From Mycobacterium sp. (GTDB lineage: Bacteria; Actinomycetota; Actinomycetes; Mycobacteriales; Mycobacteriaceae): 64,000 nt of DNA. Each line of letters begins with the position of its first letter. The stretch's first letter is position 1. The stretch spans positions 62,001-126,000 of the forward strand of contig NZ_SCRH01000013.1 of NCBI RefSeq assembly GCF_004298145.1, in the 5' to 3' direction. The notes under the pieces are model-generated. The model was not told where the DNA came from. It saw only the letters and a program-made list of their open reading frames with translations, and searched no databases. The position numbers and the translations under genes were made by a program. Positions 34,345 through 43,472 of this stretch are shown here, piece after piece.

Positions 34345-35334
34345 ATGTGCCAACCTTGGAATGTGGCAAGCCCTCCTTCTAAGACGCCGGTATGTGTGCT
34401 CGGGCTGGGGCTGATCGGTGGCTCGATCATGCGGGCCGCCACCGCGGCGGGCCGTGAGGTCTTCGGCTACAACCGCTCGGTGGAGGGCGCGCAGGCGGCG
34501 GCCGCCGACGGCTTCGACGCCACCACGGATCTGATCGCGACCCTGACTCGCGCCGCCGGCTCCGATGCGTTGATCGTGTTGGCCGTCCCGATGCCGGCGA
34601 TGGCGGGCATGCTCGCCCACATCAGGGACACGGCCCCGGCGTGTCCGTTGACCGACGTCACCAGCGTCAAGAAGGCGGTGCTCGAAGAGGTCCTCGCGGC
34701 CGGTCTGCAGGAACGCTTCGTCGGCGGCCACCCGATGGCGGGCACCGCGCATTCGGGTTGGACCGCCGGCCACGTCGGGTTGTTCACCGGGGCCCCGTGG
34801 GTCGTGAGCGTCGACGATCACGTCGACCCGGCGGTCTGGTCGATGGTGATGACGTTGGCGCTGGACTGCGGCGCCGTGGTGGTACCGGCCAGATCCGACG
34901 AACACGACGCCGCCGCGGCCGCCATCTCGCATCTGCCCCACCTGCTCGCCGAGGCGCTGGCGATCGTCGCCGGAGAGGTCCCGTTGGCCTTCGCGCTGGC
35001 CGCCGGGTCATTCCGCGACGGGACCCGGGTTGCGGGCACCGCCCCGGATCTGGTGCGGGCGATGTGCGAGGGCAACTCCGACCAACTGGTGCACACCGCG
35101 GACCGCGTCATCGAGCTGCTGAGTCGCGCACGCGAATCGCTGGCCCACCACAACTCGGTCGCCGACCTCATCGAGGCCGGCCACGCCGCTCGAACGCGTT
35201 ACGACAGCTTCCCGCGCTCCGACGTTTTCCACGTCGTCATCGGAGCGGAGAACTGGCGTGAGGAATTGGCCGCCGCGGGCCGGGCGGGCGCGGTGATCAG
35301 ATCCGCTCTGCCAAGCCTGGATAGTCGACGATGA
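34345..35334 (+). CDS. tyrA: prephenate dehydrogenase
   Basis: Makes 4-hydroxyphenylpyruvate from prephenate with NAD, in tyrosine synthesis. The 329-residue product has the Rossmann loop [17 protein letters not shown], the catalytic segment [11 protein letters not shown] and [13 protein letters not shown] with the active-site His. [14 protein letters not shown] and the C-terminal helical domain follow. It matches Mtb Rv3754 in sequence and place. The 3' end overlaps the convergent gene at 35297 by 38 bases. A GTG six codons downstream could also serve as start. Confidence 0.92.
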   Translation: MCQPWNVASPPSKTPVCVLGLGLIGGSIMRAATAAGREVFGYNRSVEGAQAAAADGFDATTDLIATLTRAAGSDALIVLAVPMPAMAGMLAHIRDTAPACPLTDVTSVKKAVLEEVLAAGLQERFVGGHPMAGTAHSGWTAGHVGLFTGAPWVVSVDDHVDPAVWSMVMTLALDCGAVVVPARSDEHDAAAAAISHLPHLLAEALAIVAGEVPLAFALAAGSFRDGTRVAGTAPDLVRAMCEGNSDQLVHTADRVIELLSRARESLAHHNSVADLIEAGHAARTRYDSFPRSDVFHVVIGAENWREELAAAGRAGAVIRSALPSLDSRR

Positions 35335-35896
35335 ATCCTTCCCCGTCGACGCTCACCGTGGTGTCGGCGATGGGTGAGCGCACCTTGATCTGGTCGAGCC
35401 CGCCCGAGCTGGCATAGCTCACGGTGCGCGCCGCGATGGACATCTCCGGCACATTCACATAGACCACGGGCAGCGTGACCGACATCGCTTGCTCCCGCAG
35501 GCCGAGCCGCCGGATCGGCAGCGCGTTGAAGAACGGGCTGAACTCCACGTCGACGTCGAGGGCGTTGTCATAAGCCGCGCGGTGCTCGCCCTGGTGGTCG
35601 GTGACCAGCCACATGTTCTCCTCGTCGCGCGCGAAGGAGAAGACGCGCTCGCGCTCGGCCAGGGTGACGGTCATGCCCAGCCGCTTGGTGGCACCGGTTT
35701 CATCGGTCAGCAGGTCGTAGTAGGCGCCGAACGCCGGATTGGTCTCGGTGGCGGCGGCGACAATGCGGCCATTGGCCTTGATTCTCTTGCCGGACACCTG
35801 GAGTCGTACCGATTCCATCCGGGAGACGTCCTGTGCGCGCCAGGTGAGCATCACCTGCCACACGCGGCGAGACGGATCGGAGGGGGCTGTGTTCAC
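35297..35896 (-). CDS. putative glycolipid-binding domain protein (Rv3755c-like)
   Basis: A 199-residue protein of the putative glycolipid-binding family, matching Mtb Rv3755c by sequence and position. Segments such as [35 protein letters not shown] and [15 protein letters not shown] are typical. No signal peptide is seen. The GTG start follows the proZ stop directly, so it is the last gene of the proXVWZ transcript. Its link with osmoprotectant transport is only positional. Confidence 0.8.
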   Translation of the reverse strand: MNTAPSDPSRRVWQVMLTWRAQDVSRMESVRLQVSGKRIKANGRIVAAATETNPAFGAYYDLLTDETGATKRLGMTVTLAERERVFSFARDEENMWLVTDHQGEHRAAYDNALDVDVEFSPFFNALPIRRLGLREQAMSVTLPVVYVNVPEMSIAARTVSYASSGGLDQIKVRSPIADTTVSVDGEGFIVDYPGLAERI

Positions 35897-36613
35897 TCAT
35901 CTACCGTAAGACGTGCCCGCCAACCGTTGCGGAAGTGCCCGGTAAGCGCGTCGCAGCCGACCGGTGCCCGGCACCGAAGCCCACACCACCAACGCCAGCA
36001 GCCCGTCGAGCGCCAGCGCCACAGCGGCCACCATCAGCGCCCCGACCAGGGCCAGGTGAAACTCGCGTTCCTTGATCCCGTCGATGAGGTATCGGCCCAG
36101 ACCGCCGAGGCTGGCATAGGCGGCCACCGTCGCGGTGGCGACCACCTGCAGCGTCGCGTTGCGCAACCCGCCCAGGATCAACGGCAGCGCATTCGGCACC
36201 TCGACGCGCACCAGCACCTGCGCCTCGGTCATGCCCATCGCGCGGGCGGCGTCGACGACGGTCGGCTCGACATGGGCGATCCCGGCATAGGTGCCGGCCA
36301 ACAGCGCGGGCACGCCCAGCAGCATGAGCGCCACCAGCGATGGTCCCAGGCCCAGCCCGAACAGCAGCGTGCCGAACAGCAGGACGCCCAGCGTCGGCAG
36401 GGAGCGCAGCCCGTTGACGGCGCCCACCACCAAGATGGTGCCGCGCCCGGTGTGCCCGATGATGAGCCCGACGGGCACGGCGATCAGCGCCGAGGCGCCC
36501 ACCGCGATGGCGGTGTATTCGAGGTGCTCGAGGATGCGTGCCGCGAGGCCGACCGGTCCGGTCCAGTTGTCGGCGGTCAACACATAGGAGATCGCCCGGG
36601 CTACGAAGTTCAC
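35897..36613 (-). CDS. proZ: glycine betaine/proline-type ABC transporter permease ProZ
   Basis: A 238-residue integral membrane permease with five or six hydrophobic helices. It has the ABC-permease coupling loop (PTVVDAARAMGMTEAQVLVRVEVPNALPLILGGLR). It pairs with ProW, ProV and ProX to import betaine- or choline-like osmoprotectants. The GTG start overlaps proW by four bases. Order and sequence match Mtb Rv3756c. Confidence 0.9.
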   Translation of the reverse strand: MNFVARAISYVLTADNWTGPVGLAARILEHLEYTAIAVGASALIAVPVGLIIGHTGRGTILVVGAVNGLRSLPTLGVLLFGTLLFGLGLGPSLVALMLLGVPALLAGTYAGIAHVEPTVVDAARAMGMTEAQVLVRVEVPNALPLILGGLRNATLQVVATATVAAYASLGGLGRYLIDGIKEREFHLALVGALMVAAVALALDGLLALVVWASVPGTGRLRRAYRALPQRLAGTSYGR

Positions 36614-37296
36614 CGCGCGCCACCTACGACGGGCGCGACGACCGAGCGGCGGCCGGTGCTACGTACGGCGTGGACCCAGGGTGTGGCCAGCCGGCCGGCG
36701 AACACGATGAGCAGATCGATGACGACCGCCAATACGAACAGCGCGATGATGCCCGCCAGGATCTGATCGCTCTTGTTGGTCTGATACCCCTGGGTGAACC
36801 AGCTGCCCAACCCGCCGATACCGATGACCGAACCGACCGAGACCATCGCGATATTCGTCACCACCACCACCCGCACCCCGGCGATCAGGACCGGAACCGC
36901 AAGCGGCAGATCGACTTTCAGAATCCGTGTGATCGGCGGATAGCCGACCGCCGTGGCGGCGTCGCGTGTCTGGGCGGGGACCGCGTCCAGCGCTTCGAGC
37001 ACCGCCCGCACCAGCAGCGCGGCGGTATAGGCCGTCAAGGCGACGATGACGTTGGCCTCGTCGAGGATGCGCGTTCCGATGATCATCGGCAACACCACGA
37101 ACAGCGCCAGCGACGGGATGGTGAACACGACGCTGGCGATAGCCGTCGTCAACTGGCGCGCGATCCGGGTGCGCTGCACCAGCATGCCCAACGGCAGCGC
37201 GATCGCCATCCCGATCAACACCGGCACCAACGACAGCCGCAGATGCACGACCACCAGCGTCCAGGCGTCGACGAGATGGGTGAGCAGATAGTGCAT
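36610..37296 (-). CDS. proW: glycine betaine/proline-type ABC transporter permease ProW
   Basis: A 228-residue permease, the second membrane subunit of the osmoprotectant importer. The coupling loop is DAVPAQTRDAATAVGYPPITRILKVDLPLAVPVLIAG. Hydrophobic segments include LTTAIASVVFTIPSLALFVVLP. The ATG directly follows the proV stop, and the 3' end overlaps proZ. It corresponds to Mtb Rv3757c. Confidence 0.9.
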   Translation of the reverse strand: MHYLLTHLVDAWTLVVVHLRLSLVPVLIGMAIALPLGMLVQRTRIARQLTTAIASVVFTIPSLALFVVLPMIIGTRILDEANVIVALTAYTAALLVRAVLEALDAVPAQTRDAATAVGYPPITRILKVDLPLAVPVLIAGVRVVVVTNIAMVSVGSVIGIGGLGSWFTQGYQTNKSDQILAGIIALFVLAVVIDLLIVFAGRLATPWVHAVRSTGRRSVVAPVVGGAR

Positions 37297-38391
37297 TTAT
37301 CGGCTCCCCCGTTGGGATTCCACCGCGGCCAGTACGTCGGCGGCCAGGACACCGCCGATCACCTTGCCGCCGTCGTCGACGGCGATACCGACCCCCGACG
37401 GCGACGACAGCGCGGCGTCCAGCGCCTGGCTCAGATTGCCTCGCGGCCGAAACAGCGATCCCGCGCCGCTCATGCAGTCCGACAACGGGGTGCCGTCGCG
37501 GTGCCGACGGGCGCCGTCGGCGTCGATCCAGCCCAACGGCGCACCGTCGCCGTCGACCACCACGGCCCAGCCATCGGAAACCGCTGCCCCGGGGAGAATT
37601 TCGGCTGTGATCCGTTGGATGTCGTGCAGTGGCAGTCCGGCCGCATCGATGAGTTGCAACCAGCGGTAGCCGCGGCCCAGGCCGATGAACCTCGAGACGA
37701 AATCGTTGGCCGGTCGCGACAGCAACCGGGCCGGCTCGTCGTACTGCTGTAACACGCCGCCCTTGAACACCGCCACCCGTTCGCCGAGCCGCAGCGCCTC
37801 GTCGATGTCGTGCGTGACGAAAACGATCGTCTTGTGTAATTCGCTTTGCAGCCGCAGTATTTCGTTCTGCAGCTCGTGACGGACCACCGGATCCACGGCG
37901 GAGAACGGCTCGTCCATCAGCAAGATCGGCGGATCGGCGGCCAGGGCACGCGCCACGCCGACCCGTTGCTGCTCACCGCCGGAGAGCTGCGCGGGGTAGC
38001 GGCGGGCGAGCTTGACGTCCAGCCCCACGCGTTCGAGCACCCCGTAGGCGGCTTTGCGGGCGGCGCGACGGGGTTGCCCCCGTAAGACGGGAACCGTTGC
38101 CACATTGTCGATCACCCGCTGGTGAGGCATCAGCCCCGCGTGCTGGATGACGTAACCGATTCCGAGGCGCAGTTTCACCGGGTCGAGAGTGGAAACGTCG
38201 ACTCCGTCGATCGTGATGGCGCCCGACGTCGGCTCGATCATCCGGTTGATCATGCGCAGCGCGGTGGTCTTGCCGCTGCCGGAGGACCCGACGAACACGG
38301 TCAGCTTCCCGTTGGGAACGGCCAGACTGAGCCGGTCCACGGCGGTGGTCCCGTCGTCGAAGACCTTGGTGACCTTCTCGAAGATGATCAA
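37297..38391 (-). CDS. proV: osmoprotectant ABC transporter ATP-binding protein ProV
   Basis: A 364-residue ATPase. Walker A is VGSSGSGKTT, the signature LSGGEQQRVGVARAL, Walker B PILLMDEPFSAVDP and the switch His in FVTHDIDEAL. The C-terminal third has two CBS-like modules (PGAAVSDGWAVVVDGDGAPLG, then GVGIAVDDGGKVIGGVLAADVL) that may sense ionic strength. The start is TTG at 38391: GGAGG lies five bases upstream and no ATG fits. It begins one base after the proX stop. Confidence 0.9.
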   Translation of the reverse strand: MIIFEKVTKVFDDGTTAVDRLSLAVPNGKLTVFVGSSGSGKTTALRMINRMIEPTSGAITIDGVDVSTLDPVKLRLGIGYVIQHAGLMPHQRVIDNVATVPVLRGQPRRAARKAAYGVLERVGLDVKLARRYPAQLSGGEQQRVGVARALAADPPILLMDEPFSAVDPVVRHELQNEILRLQSELHKTIVFVTHDIDEALRLGERVAVFKGGVLQQYDEPARLLSRPANDFVSRFIGLGRGYRWLQLIDAAGLPLHDIQRITAEILPGAAVSDGWAVVVDGDGAPLGWIDADGARRHRDGTPLSDCMSGAGSLFRPRGNLSQALDAALSSPSGVGIAVDDGGKVIGGVLAADVLAAVESQRGSR

Positions 38392-38392
38392 G

Positions 38393-39340
38393 TCATCCTC
38401 CGATCCGATGGTCGAAGCCGTTGTCCCGTACCCAGTTTCGTGCCGCCTCGTCGGGATCGATACCCGAGTTTCCCGACACCGCGGCGTTGAGTTCGGCGAC
38501 CCCGGAGGTGGTCAGCTTCGCCGACACCGCATCCAGCACTCCTTTGAGGCGGTCCGATTTCTTCTGTGAATTGACCAGCGGCACAATGTTTCCCGCCAGG
38601 AAGTTGTGTTCCGGGTCTTCGAGAGCCACCAGGTGATGCTGCGGAATGGCCGGCGACGTGGTGAAGACGTTGGCGGCAGTCACCGTTCCGTCGAGCAAGG
38701 CGCGCACGGTGACCGCGCCGCCGCCGTCGTCGATGGCGACGAAGTTGCCCGGCCTGATATCGAGTCCGTACTTCTGCCGCAGCCCCGGCAGCCCGGCCGG
38801 CCGGGTGGCGAATGCCGAGGGCGCCCCGAACCTCACCTCGGCCGAATGTGCGGCCAGATCGGCGATTGTCTTCAGGTTCCACGCGTTCGCCGTCTGGCTG
38901 GTCACGCTGACGGTGTCGGTGTCGGTGGCGGGCGCCGGTGTCAGGATCGAGAGGTCGCCGGGGAGGCGCCGGTAGAGCTCCAGCTCGACGGCGTCGAGCG
39001 TGGTCGCCTCCGAGCGCGGCGCAAAATAGAGCAGTAGGTTGCCGATGTATTCGGGGACCAGATCGACGGAATGGTCTTTGAGCGCAGGGATATACGTCTC
39101 CCGGCTGGCTATCCCCATCCGTCTTCCGACATCGAAGCCATTGGCCTGCAACGCTTGTGCGTAGATCTCGGCGATGATCAGCGATTCCGGGAAGTCCCCG
39201 GAGCCGACGACGATGGACGTGGGACTTCGAACCTGCGCCCCCAGCGGATCGGAATTGCTGCACGCCGCAACAACGCACATCGTCATCAGCAGTGCTGCCG
39301 CGTGCGCGATCACGCCGTGCGGGCGCGGCGAAATCCTCAT
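38393..39340 (-). CDS. proX: osmoprotectant-binding lipoprotein ProX
   Basis: A 315-residue solute-binding lipoprotein. The signal ends at a lipobox (CVVAAC) with Cys27. The mature domain has the OpuAC/ProX features SIVVGSGDFPESLIIAEIYAQAL, VDLVPEYIGNLLLYF and FATRPAGLPGLRQKYGLD. It captures a betaine-like solute outside the membrane for ProWZ/ProV. ATG 39340 is chosen because it gives a normal signal peptide. It is first in the operon, so the promoter lies between 39341 and 39439. Confidence 0.88.
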   Translation of the reverse strand: MRISPRPHGVIAHAAALLMTMCVVAACSNSDPLGAQVRSPTSIVVGSGDFPESLIIAEIYAQALQANGFDVGRRMGIASRETYIPALKDHSVDLVPEYIGNLLLYFAPRSEATTLDAVELELYRRLPGDLSILTPAPATDTDTVSVTSQTANAWNLKTIADLAAHSAEVRFGAPSAFATRPAGLPGLRQKYGLDIRPGNFVAIDDGGGAVTVRALLDGTVTAANVFTTSPAIPQHHLVALEDPEHNFLAGNIVPLVNSQKKSDRLKGVLDAVSAKLTTSGVAELNAAVSGNSGIDPDEAARNWVRDNGFDHRIGG

Positions 39341-39439
39341 ACCGCCGACCCTAACGCCCGCACCGGGCACACGCTGGCCTGCGAGGATCGGTTGCCCGAA
39401 TCGGTTTCATTCTGGGCCGGATCGGGCAAAGATGACACT

Positions 39440-39790
39440 ATGAGCAGCCACACACCTGCGTCGCCCGGCCAGCCGTCCCCCAAGCCCACGCCCGGGAACA
39501 AGGCCGGTGCGTCCACCCAGGAACCCGCTATCGGGTTCACCCGCGCCGGTGCGCTGTGGTCGTCGCTGATCGCCGGCTTCGTGATCCTGATTCTGTTGCT
39601 GATCTTCATCACCCAGAACACGGTGCCGACGGACTTTCGGTTCTTGGGCTGGCACTGGAGCCTGCCCCTGGGGGTGGCGATCTTGCTGGCCGCCGTTGTC
39701 GGCGGTCTGATCACGGTCGCGGTCGGCACCGCACGGATCTTGCAGCTGCGCCGCGTGGCGAAAAAGCACCACGCGGCAACCGCGCGTTAG
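39440..39790 (+). CDS. LapA-domain small membrane protein (Rv3760-like)
   Basis: A 116-residue protein with a Pro/Ser-rich cytoplasmic start and two membrane helices (SSLIAGFVILILLLIFITQNT and LGVAILLAAVVGGLITVAVG). They are separated by a short outer loop (VPTDFRFLGWHWSL) typical of LapA/DUF1049 proteins. A basic tail follows. Its 3' end overlaps the convergent fadE36 gene by four bases. Function unknown. Confidence 0.82.
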   Translation: MSSHTPASPGQPSPKPTPGNKAGASTQEPAIGFTRAGALWSSLIAGFVILILLLIFITQNTVPTDFRFLGWHWSLPLGVAILLAAVVGGLITVAVGTARILQLRRVAKKHHAATAR

Positions 39791-40839
39791 CCGGGCAGCT
39801 TCGCCAGTTCGGCCAGACCGCGCGAAATCAGTGGCGCCACCACCTCGGGGGCGTGCTCGGCGTTGTCGCCCGTTCCGCGAGCCTGATCCGACATCCGCCG
39901 GCGGAAGTCGATGCCCGCGGCGATGATCGCGAGTTTGAAATAGGCCAGCGCCATGTAGAACTCCCAGTGCGCCAGCGGTAAACCGGCCACCAGCGAATAC
40001 CGGTCGGCCAGCTCGTCGGCCGTCGGCAGCAATGGCGACGTCCACGCGGCCTGGGCGTTGACGATCAAATCCAGCGCGGGGTCACGGTACACGCACATCA
40101 GGGCCGCGTCGGACAACGGATCCCCCAGTGTCGAGAGCTCCCAGTCCACGACGGCGCGAACCTTTGTCGGGTCGTCGGCGTCCAGGATCGTGTTGTCAAT
40201 CCGGTAGTCGCCGTGCACGATCGACGTGCGGCTCTGCTGCGGAATGGCCTCGCCCAGACCGGAATGCAGCCGCTCCACGTCGGCATCGCGACGGTCCTCG
40301 GGCAACCGCACCAACGCCCATTGCGAGCCCCATCGCCGCACCTGTCGCTCCAGATATCCGCTGGGCTTGCCGAAGTCGGCCAGGCCGACGGCGTCGGGAT
40401 CGACATTGTGCAGGTCTACGAGCACCCGGATCAACGAGTCGACGCAGCCGCCGATGACGGTGTGACTGAACGATTCGAGTTGGGCGCGGCGGCGCACCAC
40501 CTGGCCGGCAACGAATTCGACGACCTGGAACGGGGCGCCCAGCACCGAATCGTCTTGGCACAGCCCGATCGTGCGCGCCACCGGAACCGGTGTGTCCTGC
40601 AGCGCCGCAACCACCCGGTACTCGCGGGCCATGTCGTGCGCTGACGGAGTCAACCCGTGCAGCGGCGGTCGCCGCACCAGCCAGCTCGTCGCGTCGTCGT
40701 AGACGCGGAATGTCAGATTGGAGCGGCCACCGGAAATGAAGTCCGCGCGCAACTCGCCGTCGCGCCCGATCCCGAGCGAACGCAGGTAGGAGTCCAGCGA
40801 GGCCAGGTCGAGCCCCTCGAGTTGGTCAGCTGAAGTCAC
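39787..40839 (-). CDS. fadE36: APH-fold phosphotransferase FadE36 (ACAD10/11 kinase-like)
   Basis: Matches Mtb Rv3761c, named FadE36 although it has no dehydrogenase domain. The 350-residue product is an aminoglycoside-phosphotransferase-fold kinase: FISGGRSNLTFRV (nucleotide loop), WLVRRPP, catalytic loop SIVHGDYRIDNTI, and metal-binding VVDWELSTLGDPLSD. It is similar to the N-terminal kinase part of animal ACAD10/ACAD11, which phosphorylates hydroxyacyl-CoAs. The substrate here is unproved. The start is GTG. Two paralogues lie at 42403 and 54127. Confidence 0.85.
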   Translation of the reverse strand: MTSADQLEGLDLASLDSYLRSLGIGRDGELRADFISGGRSNLTFRVYDDATSWLVRRPPLHGLTPSAHDMAREYRVVAALQDTPVPVARTIGLCQDDSVLGAPFQVVEFVAGQVVRRRAQLESFSHTVIGGCVDSLIRVLVDLHNVDPDAVGLADFGKPSGYLERQVRRWGSQWALVRLPEDRRDADVERLHSGLGEAIPQQSRTSIVHGDYRIDNTILDADDPTKVRAVVDWELSTLGDPLSDAALMCVYRDPALDLIVNAQAAWTSPLLPTADELADRYSLVAGLPLAHWEFYMALAYFKLAIIAAGIDFRRRMSDQARGTGDNAEHAPEVVAPLISRGLAELAKLPG

Positions 40840-40902
40840 CGAACTTGTCTACCATCGCCGGTCTCGACCCGGTTCACCACCTGCGATTTGCGCGGTTGGC
40901 CG

Positions 40903-41541
40903 TCAGGCCGTCCCACGGCCCGCATCGTCGTCGAGCAGCCTCTGGTTTCGCGGCAACAGATCCCAGACGTGTTCGGTGGTGTTGACCGAGGCCACCGTCG
41001 CCTGACCGGACCGGGAGAACAACAGCCGCGTCACCGACGCGTAGTCGACGGGAAAGGACAGCAGTCGCGCCGTCCCGAGAATCTCGTGCAGCAGCACGTT
41101 GATCACCCCGCCGTGGCTGAAGACCGCGGCCGTGTCCTCGGGATCGGCGGTCGCGACGAGGTCGTCGACCGCGGCCCGCACCCGGGCACGAAACGCGTCC
41201 TCGTCGACCGCGCTGGGCAAATGCCCTTGGGCCAGGCGCGCCCACTCCTCGGGCATTTCCGCACGGATCTGCTCGATGGGGATGTACACCGGAAGGTCGC
41301 GGTCATACTCCGCGAATCGGTCGTCGATCTCGACGGTCAGCCCGCGGTCCGCCGCGACCGGTTCGGCCGTCTGGATGGCGCGGCGCTGCGGGCTGCTCAC
41401 CACCCGCGAGAGGGGAAACCTCGCGAGCGCCTTGGGCAGTCGCTCGATCTGGGCCAACCCTGCCTCCGACAGGTCCGGGTCGGAACCTTCGCCGTGTTCG
41501 CTGCGCAGCGGCAGCGCGTGCCGGACCAGAAGCACTTGCAT
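40903..41541 (-). CDS. histidine phosphatase (phosphoglycerate mutase-like)
   Basis: A 212-residue protein with the phosphohistidine motif LLVRHALPL at the start (RHA instead of RHG), VVSSPQRRAIQTAEP, and the second catalytic His in VFSHGGVINVLL. A phosphomonoesterase of unknown substrate. It lies 63 nt downstream of the fadE36 start on the same strand. The divergent methyltransferase starts at 41663. Confidence 0.82.
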   Translation of the reverse strand: MQVLLVRHALPLRSEHGEGSDPDLSEAGLAQIERLPKALARFPLSRVVSSPQRRAIQTAEPVAADRGLTVEIDDRFAEYDRDLPVYIPIEQIRAEMPEEWARLAQGHLPSAVDEDAFRARVRAAVDDLVATADPEDTAAVFSHGGVINVLLHEILGTARLLSFPVDYASVTRLLFSRSGQATVASVNTTEHVWDLLPRNQRLLDDDAGRGTA

Positions 41542-41662
41542 GTCTCTTCCTGTCTTTAGGTGGGGCCGGTCCGAAGTCTCTCATCGCTGGATGCATGTCG
41601 TTCAAGGCGTGCACAATCGCTCTGGGTAGCTCTGGGTCGCCCGAAGCCGAGGAGGATTCTCA

Positions 41663-42334
41663 ATGACGGAGCCGGACAGGGATTGGGACGCCGCCTACCG
41701 GCAAGCGGCGCCACCTCCGTGGAGCATCGGCCGGCCCCAACCGGAGCTGGCGCGTCTCGTCGATCAGGGCAGGGTCCGCAGCGAGGTGCTGGACTCCGGT
41801 TGTGGGCATGCCGCGCTTTCGTTGGCCCTCGCTGCGCGCGGCTACACCGTGGTCGGCCTCGACGCCAGCGCGACCGCCATCGCCGCGGCGGCCACCGCGG
41901 CCGCCGAGCGCGGCCTCACAACCGCGAGCTTCGCGCAGGCCGACGTCACCAGCTTTCGTGGCTATGACGGCCGCTTCTCCACCATTCTGGACAGCGGACT
42001 GTTCCACGCGCTGCCGCCGGAACGGCGCCAGGATTACGTGCGGTCCATCTTTCGGGCCGCCGCGCCCGGCGCCGCCCTGTACATCCTGGCCTTCGCCGCC
42101 GGGGCATTGGACCAGGCCCATCCGGACCGGCCGGGCCCGCCGGGCTTCACCGAAACCGAGTTGCACGACGCCGTCTCGACGCTCTGGCAAGTCGACGACG
42201 TTCGCGTCGCCAAGATCTACGGCAACGACGATGCCCCCGGGTCATCGGAGGGCCCGCTCGCACATCTGGAACACGACAACGACGGCCATTTCATGGCGCC
42301 CGGGTTCCTGCTGAGCGCCCACAAGCCGGGCTGA
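41663..42334 (+). CDS. class I SAM-dependent methyltransferase
   Basis: A 223-residue methyltransferase. Motif I reads VLDSGCGHAALSLALAARG, followed by VVGLDASATAI and FAQADVTSF. The C-terminal part, GFTETELHDAV, resembles thiol or small-molecule methyltransferases of actinobacteria. AGGAGG lies well placed before the ATG. The acceptor is unknown. It ends 68 nt before the kinase operon but is separated from it by the operator at 42363. Confidence 0.82.
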   Translation: MTEPDRDWDAAYRQAAPPPWSIGRPQPELARLVDQGRVRSEVLDSGCGHAALSLALAARGYTVVGLDASATAIAAAATAAAERGLTTASFAQADVTSFRGYDGRFSTILDSGLFHALPPERRQDYVRSIFRAAAPGAALYILAFAAGALDQAHPDRPGPPGFTETELHDAVSTLWQVDDVRVAKIYGNDDAPGSSEGPLAHLEHDNDGHFMAPGFLLSAHKPG

Positions 42335-42362
42335 GCCGCCAAATGCTTGCCGCGCCTAGCGT

Positions 42363-42379
42363 GGAGAATGATATTCTCC
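42363..42379. promoter_or_regulatory. perfect inverted repeat, candidate TetR operator of the kinase/ACAD operon
   Basis: GGAGAAT and ATTCTCC flank GAT, 23 nt before the ATG at 42403. It is probably the binding site of the TetR protein encoded at 45515 inside the same operon. Confidence 0.7.
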
Positions 42380-42402
42380 GTGTGGAGATTGGGGAGTGCA
42401 GG

Positions 42403-43461
42403 ATGGTTGAGCAGGTGACAGGCGGCGCCGAATCGGGGCTGGACGCGGGCATCCTCGCCCGTTGGCTGGACACACATGGGGCACCGGGTGGCGGTGAACG
42501 GCCGCAGCTGACGCAACTGAAGGGCGGTTCGCAGAACACCCTGTATCTGGTGGAGCGCGGCGGTCAGAGGATGGTCTTGCGGATGCCCGGCGCCCGGGCC
42601 GACGCCGCGCGCATCGATGGCCTGCTGCGCGAGATCCGCCTGGTACGGGCGCTGTCCGGCACGGATGTGCCGCACGCGGCGCTGATCGCCGCCGACGACA
42701 CCGGCACCGTGCTCGGCCTACCGTTCTACGTCATGCAGGCGATCGACGGGTGGAGCCCGATGGACGGCGGGTGGCCATCGCCGTTCGACACCGACTTCGG
42801 CGCCCGGCGCGGTCTGGCGTTCCAATTGGTCGAGGGCGCCGCCAAACTCGGCCGGGTGGATTGGCGCACACAAGGGCTCGACGGCTTCGGTCGCCCCGAC
42901 GGCTTCCACGAGCGGCAGGTCGATCGCTGGCTGGCGTTTCTCGATGCCTACCAGGTCCGCGAGCTGCCGGGCCTGGACGAAGCCTCGGACTGGTTGCGTC
43001 GCAACCGCCCGGCGCATTACCGGGCGGGCATCATGCACGGCGACTATCAGTTCGCCAACGTGATGTTCGCGCACGGGGAGCCGGCGCGCTTGGCGGCGAT
43101 CGTGGACTGGGAGATGACGACGGTCGGCGATCCGCTGCTGGACCTGGCCTGGTGCCTGCTCGGTTATGACGGCGAAAAGCCGCGCGAGGACGGGTTTTAT
43201 CTCGACATGCGCGGCATGCCCACGCGCAGCGAGCTGTTGGAGCACTACGAAACGGTCAGCGGGTTGTCGACGGAGAACATCGACTATTACCTCGTGTTGG
43301 CCAACTGGAAGCTCGGCATCGTGCTAGAGAAGACGTATGCCGCCGGCGTGCGCACCGGGAAAGTCGACCCCAAGATCAAGGACGCATTCGGGCCGATGAT
43401 TCTTCAGCTCATCGCCACCGCGGCAGAGCTCGCTCGAGCGTTACCGTCCAAGACCGACTAG
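42403..43461 (+). CDS. APH-fold phosphotransferase (ACAD10/11 kinase-like)
   Basis: A 352-residue kinase of the aminoglycoside phosphotransferase fold. It has QLKGGSQNTLYLVERGG as nucleotide loop, MVLRMPG with the ATP-binding region, catalytic GIMHGDYQFANVMF, and AIVDWEMTTVGDPLLDLAW with the metal Asp. The C-terminal LANWKLGIVLEKTYA is shared with the ACAD10/11-type kinases. It is first gene of an operon with an SDR and an acyl-CoA dehydrogenase, which suggests phosphorylation of a hydroxyacyl-CoA. GGGGAG precedes ATG 42403; the earlier in-frame ATG would place the operator inside the gene. Confidence 0.85.
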   Translation: MVEQVTGGAESGLDAGILARWLDTHGAPGGGERPQLTQLKGGSQNTLYLVERGGQRMVLRMPGARADAARIDGLLREIRLVRALSGTDVPHAALIAADDTGTVLGLPFYVMQAIDGWSPMDGGWPSPFDTDFGARRGLAFQLVEGAAKLGRVDWRTQGLDGFGRPDGFHERQVDRWLAFLDAYQVRELPGLDEASDWLRRNRPAHYRAGIMHGDYQFANVMFAHGEPARLAAIVDWEMTTVGDPLLDLAWCLLGYDGEKPREDGFYLDMRGMPTRSELLEHYETVSGLSTENIDYYLVLANWKLGIVLEKTYAAGVRTGKVDPKIKDAFGPMILQLIATAAELARALPSKTD

Positions 43462-43472
43462 GGGCCGCTGAA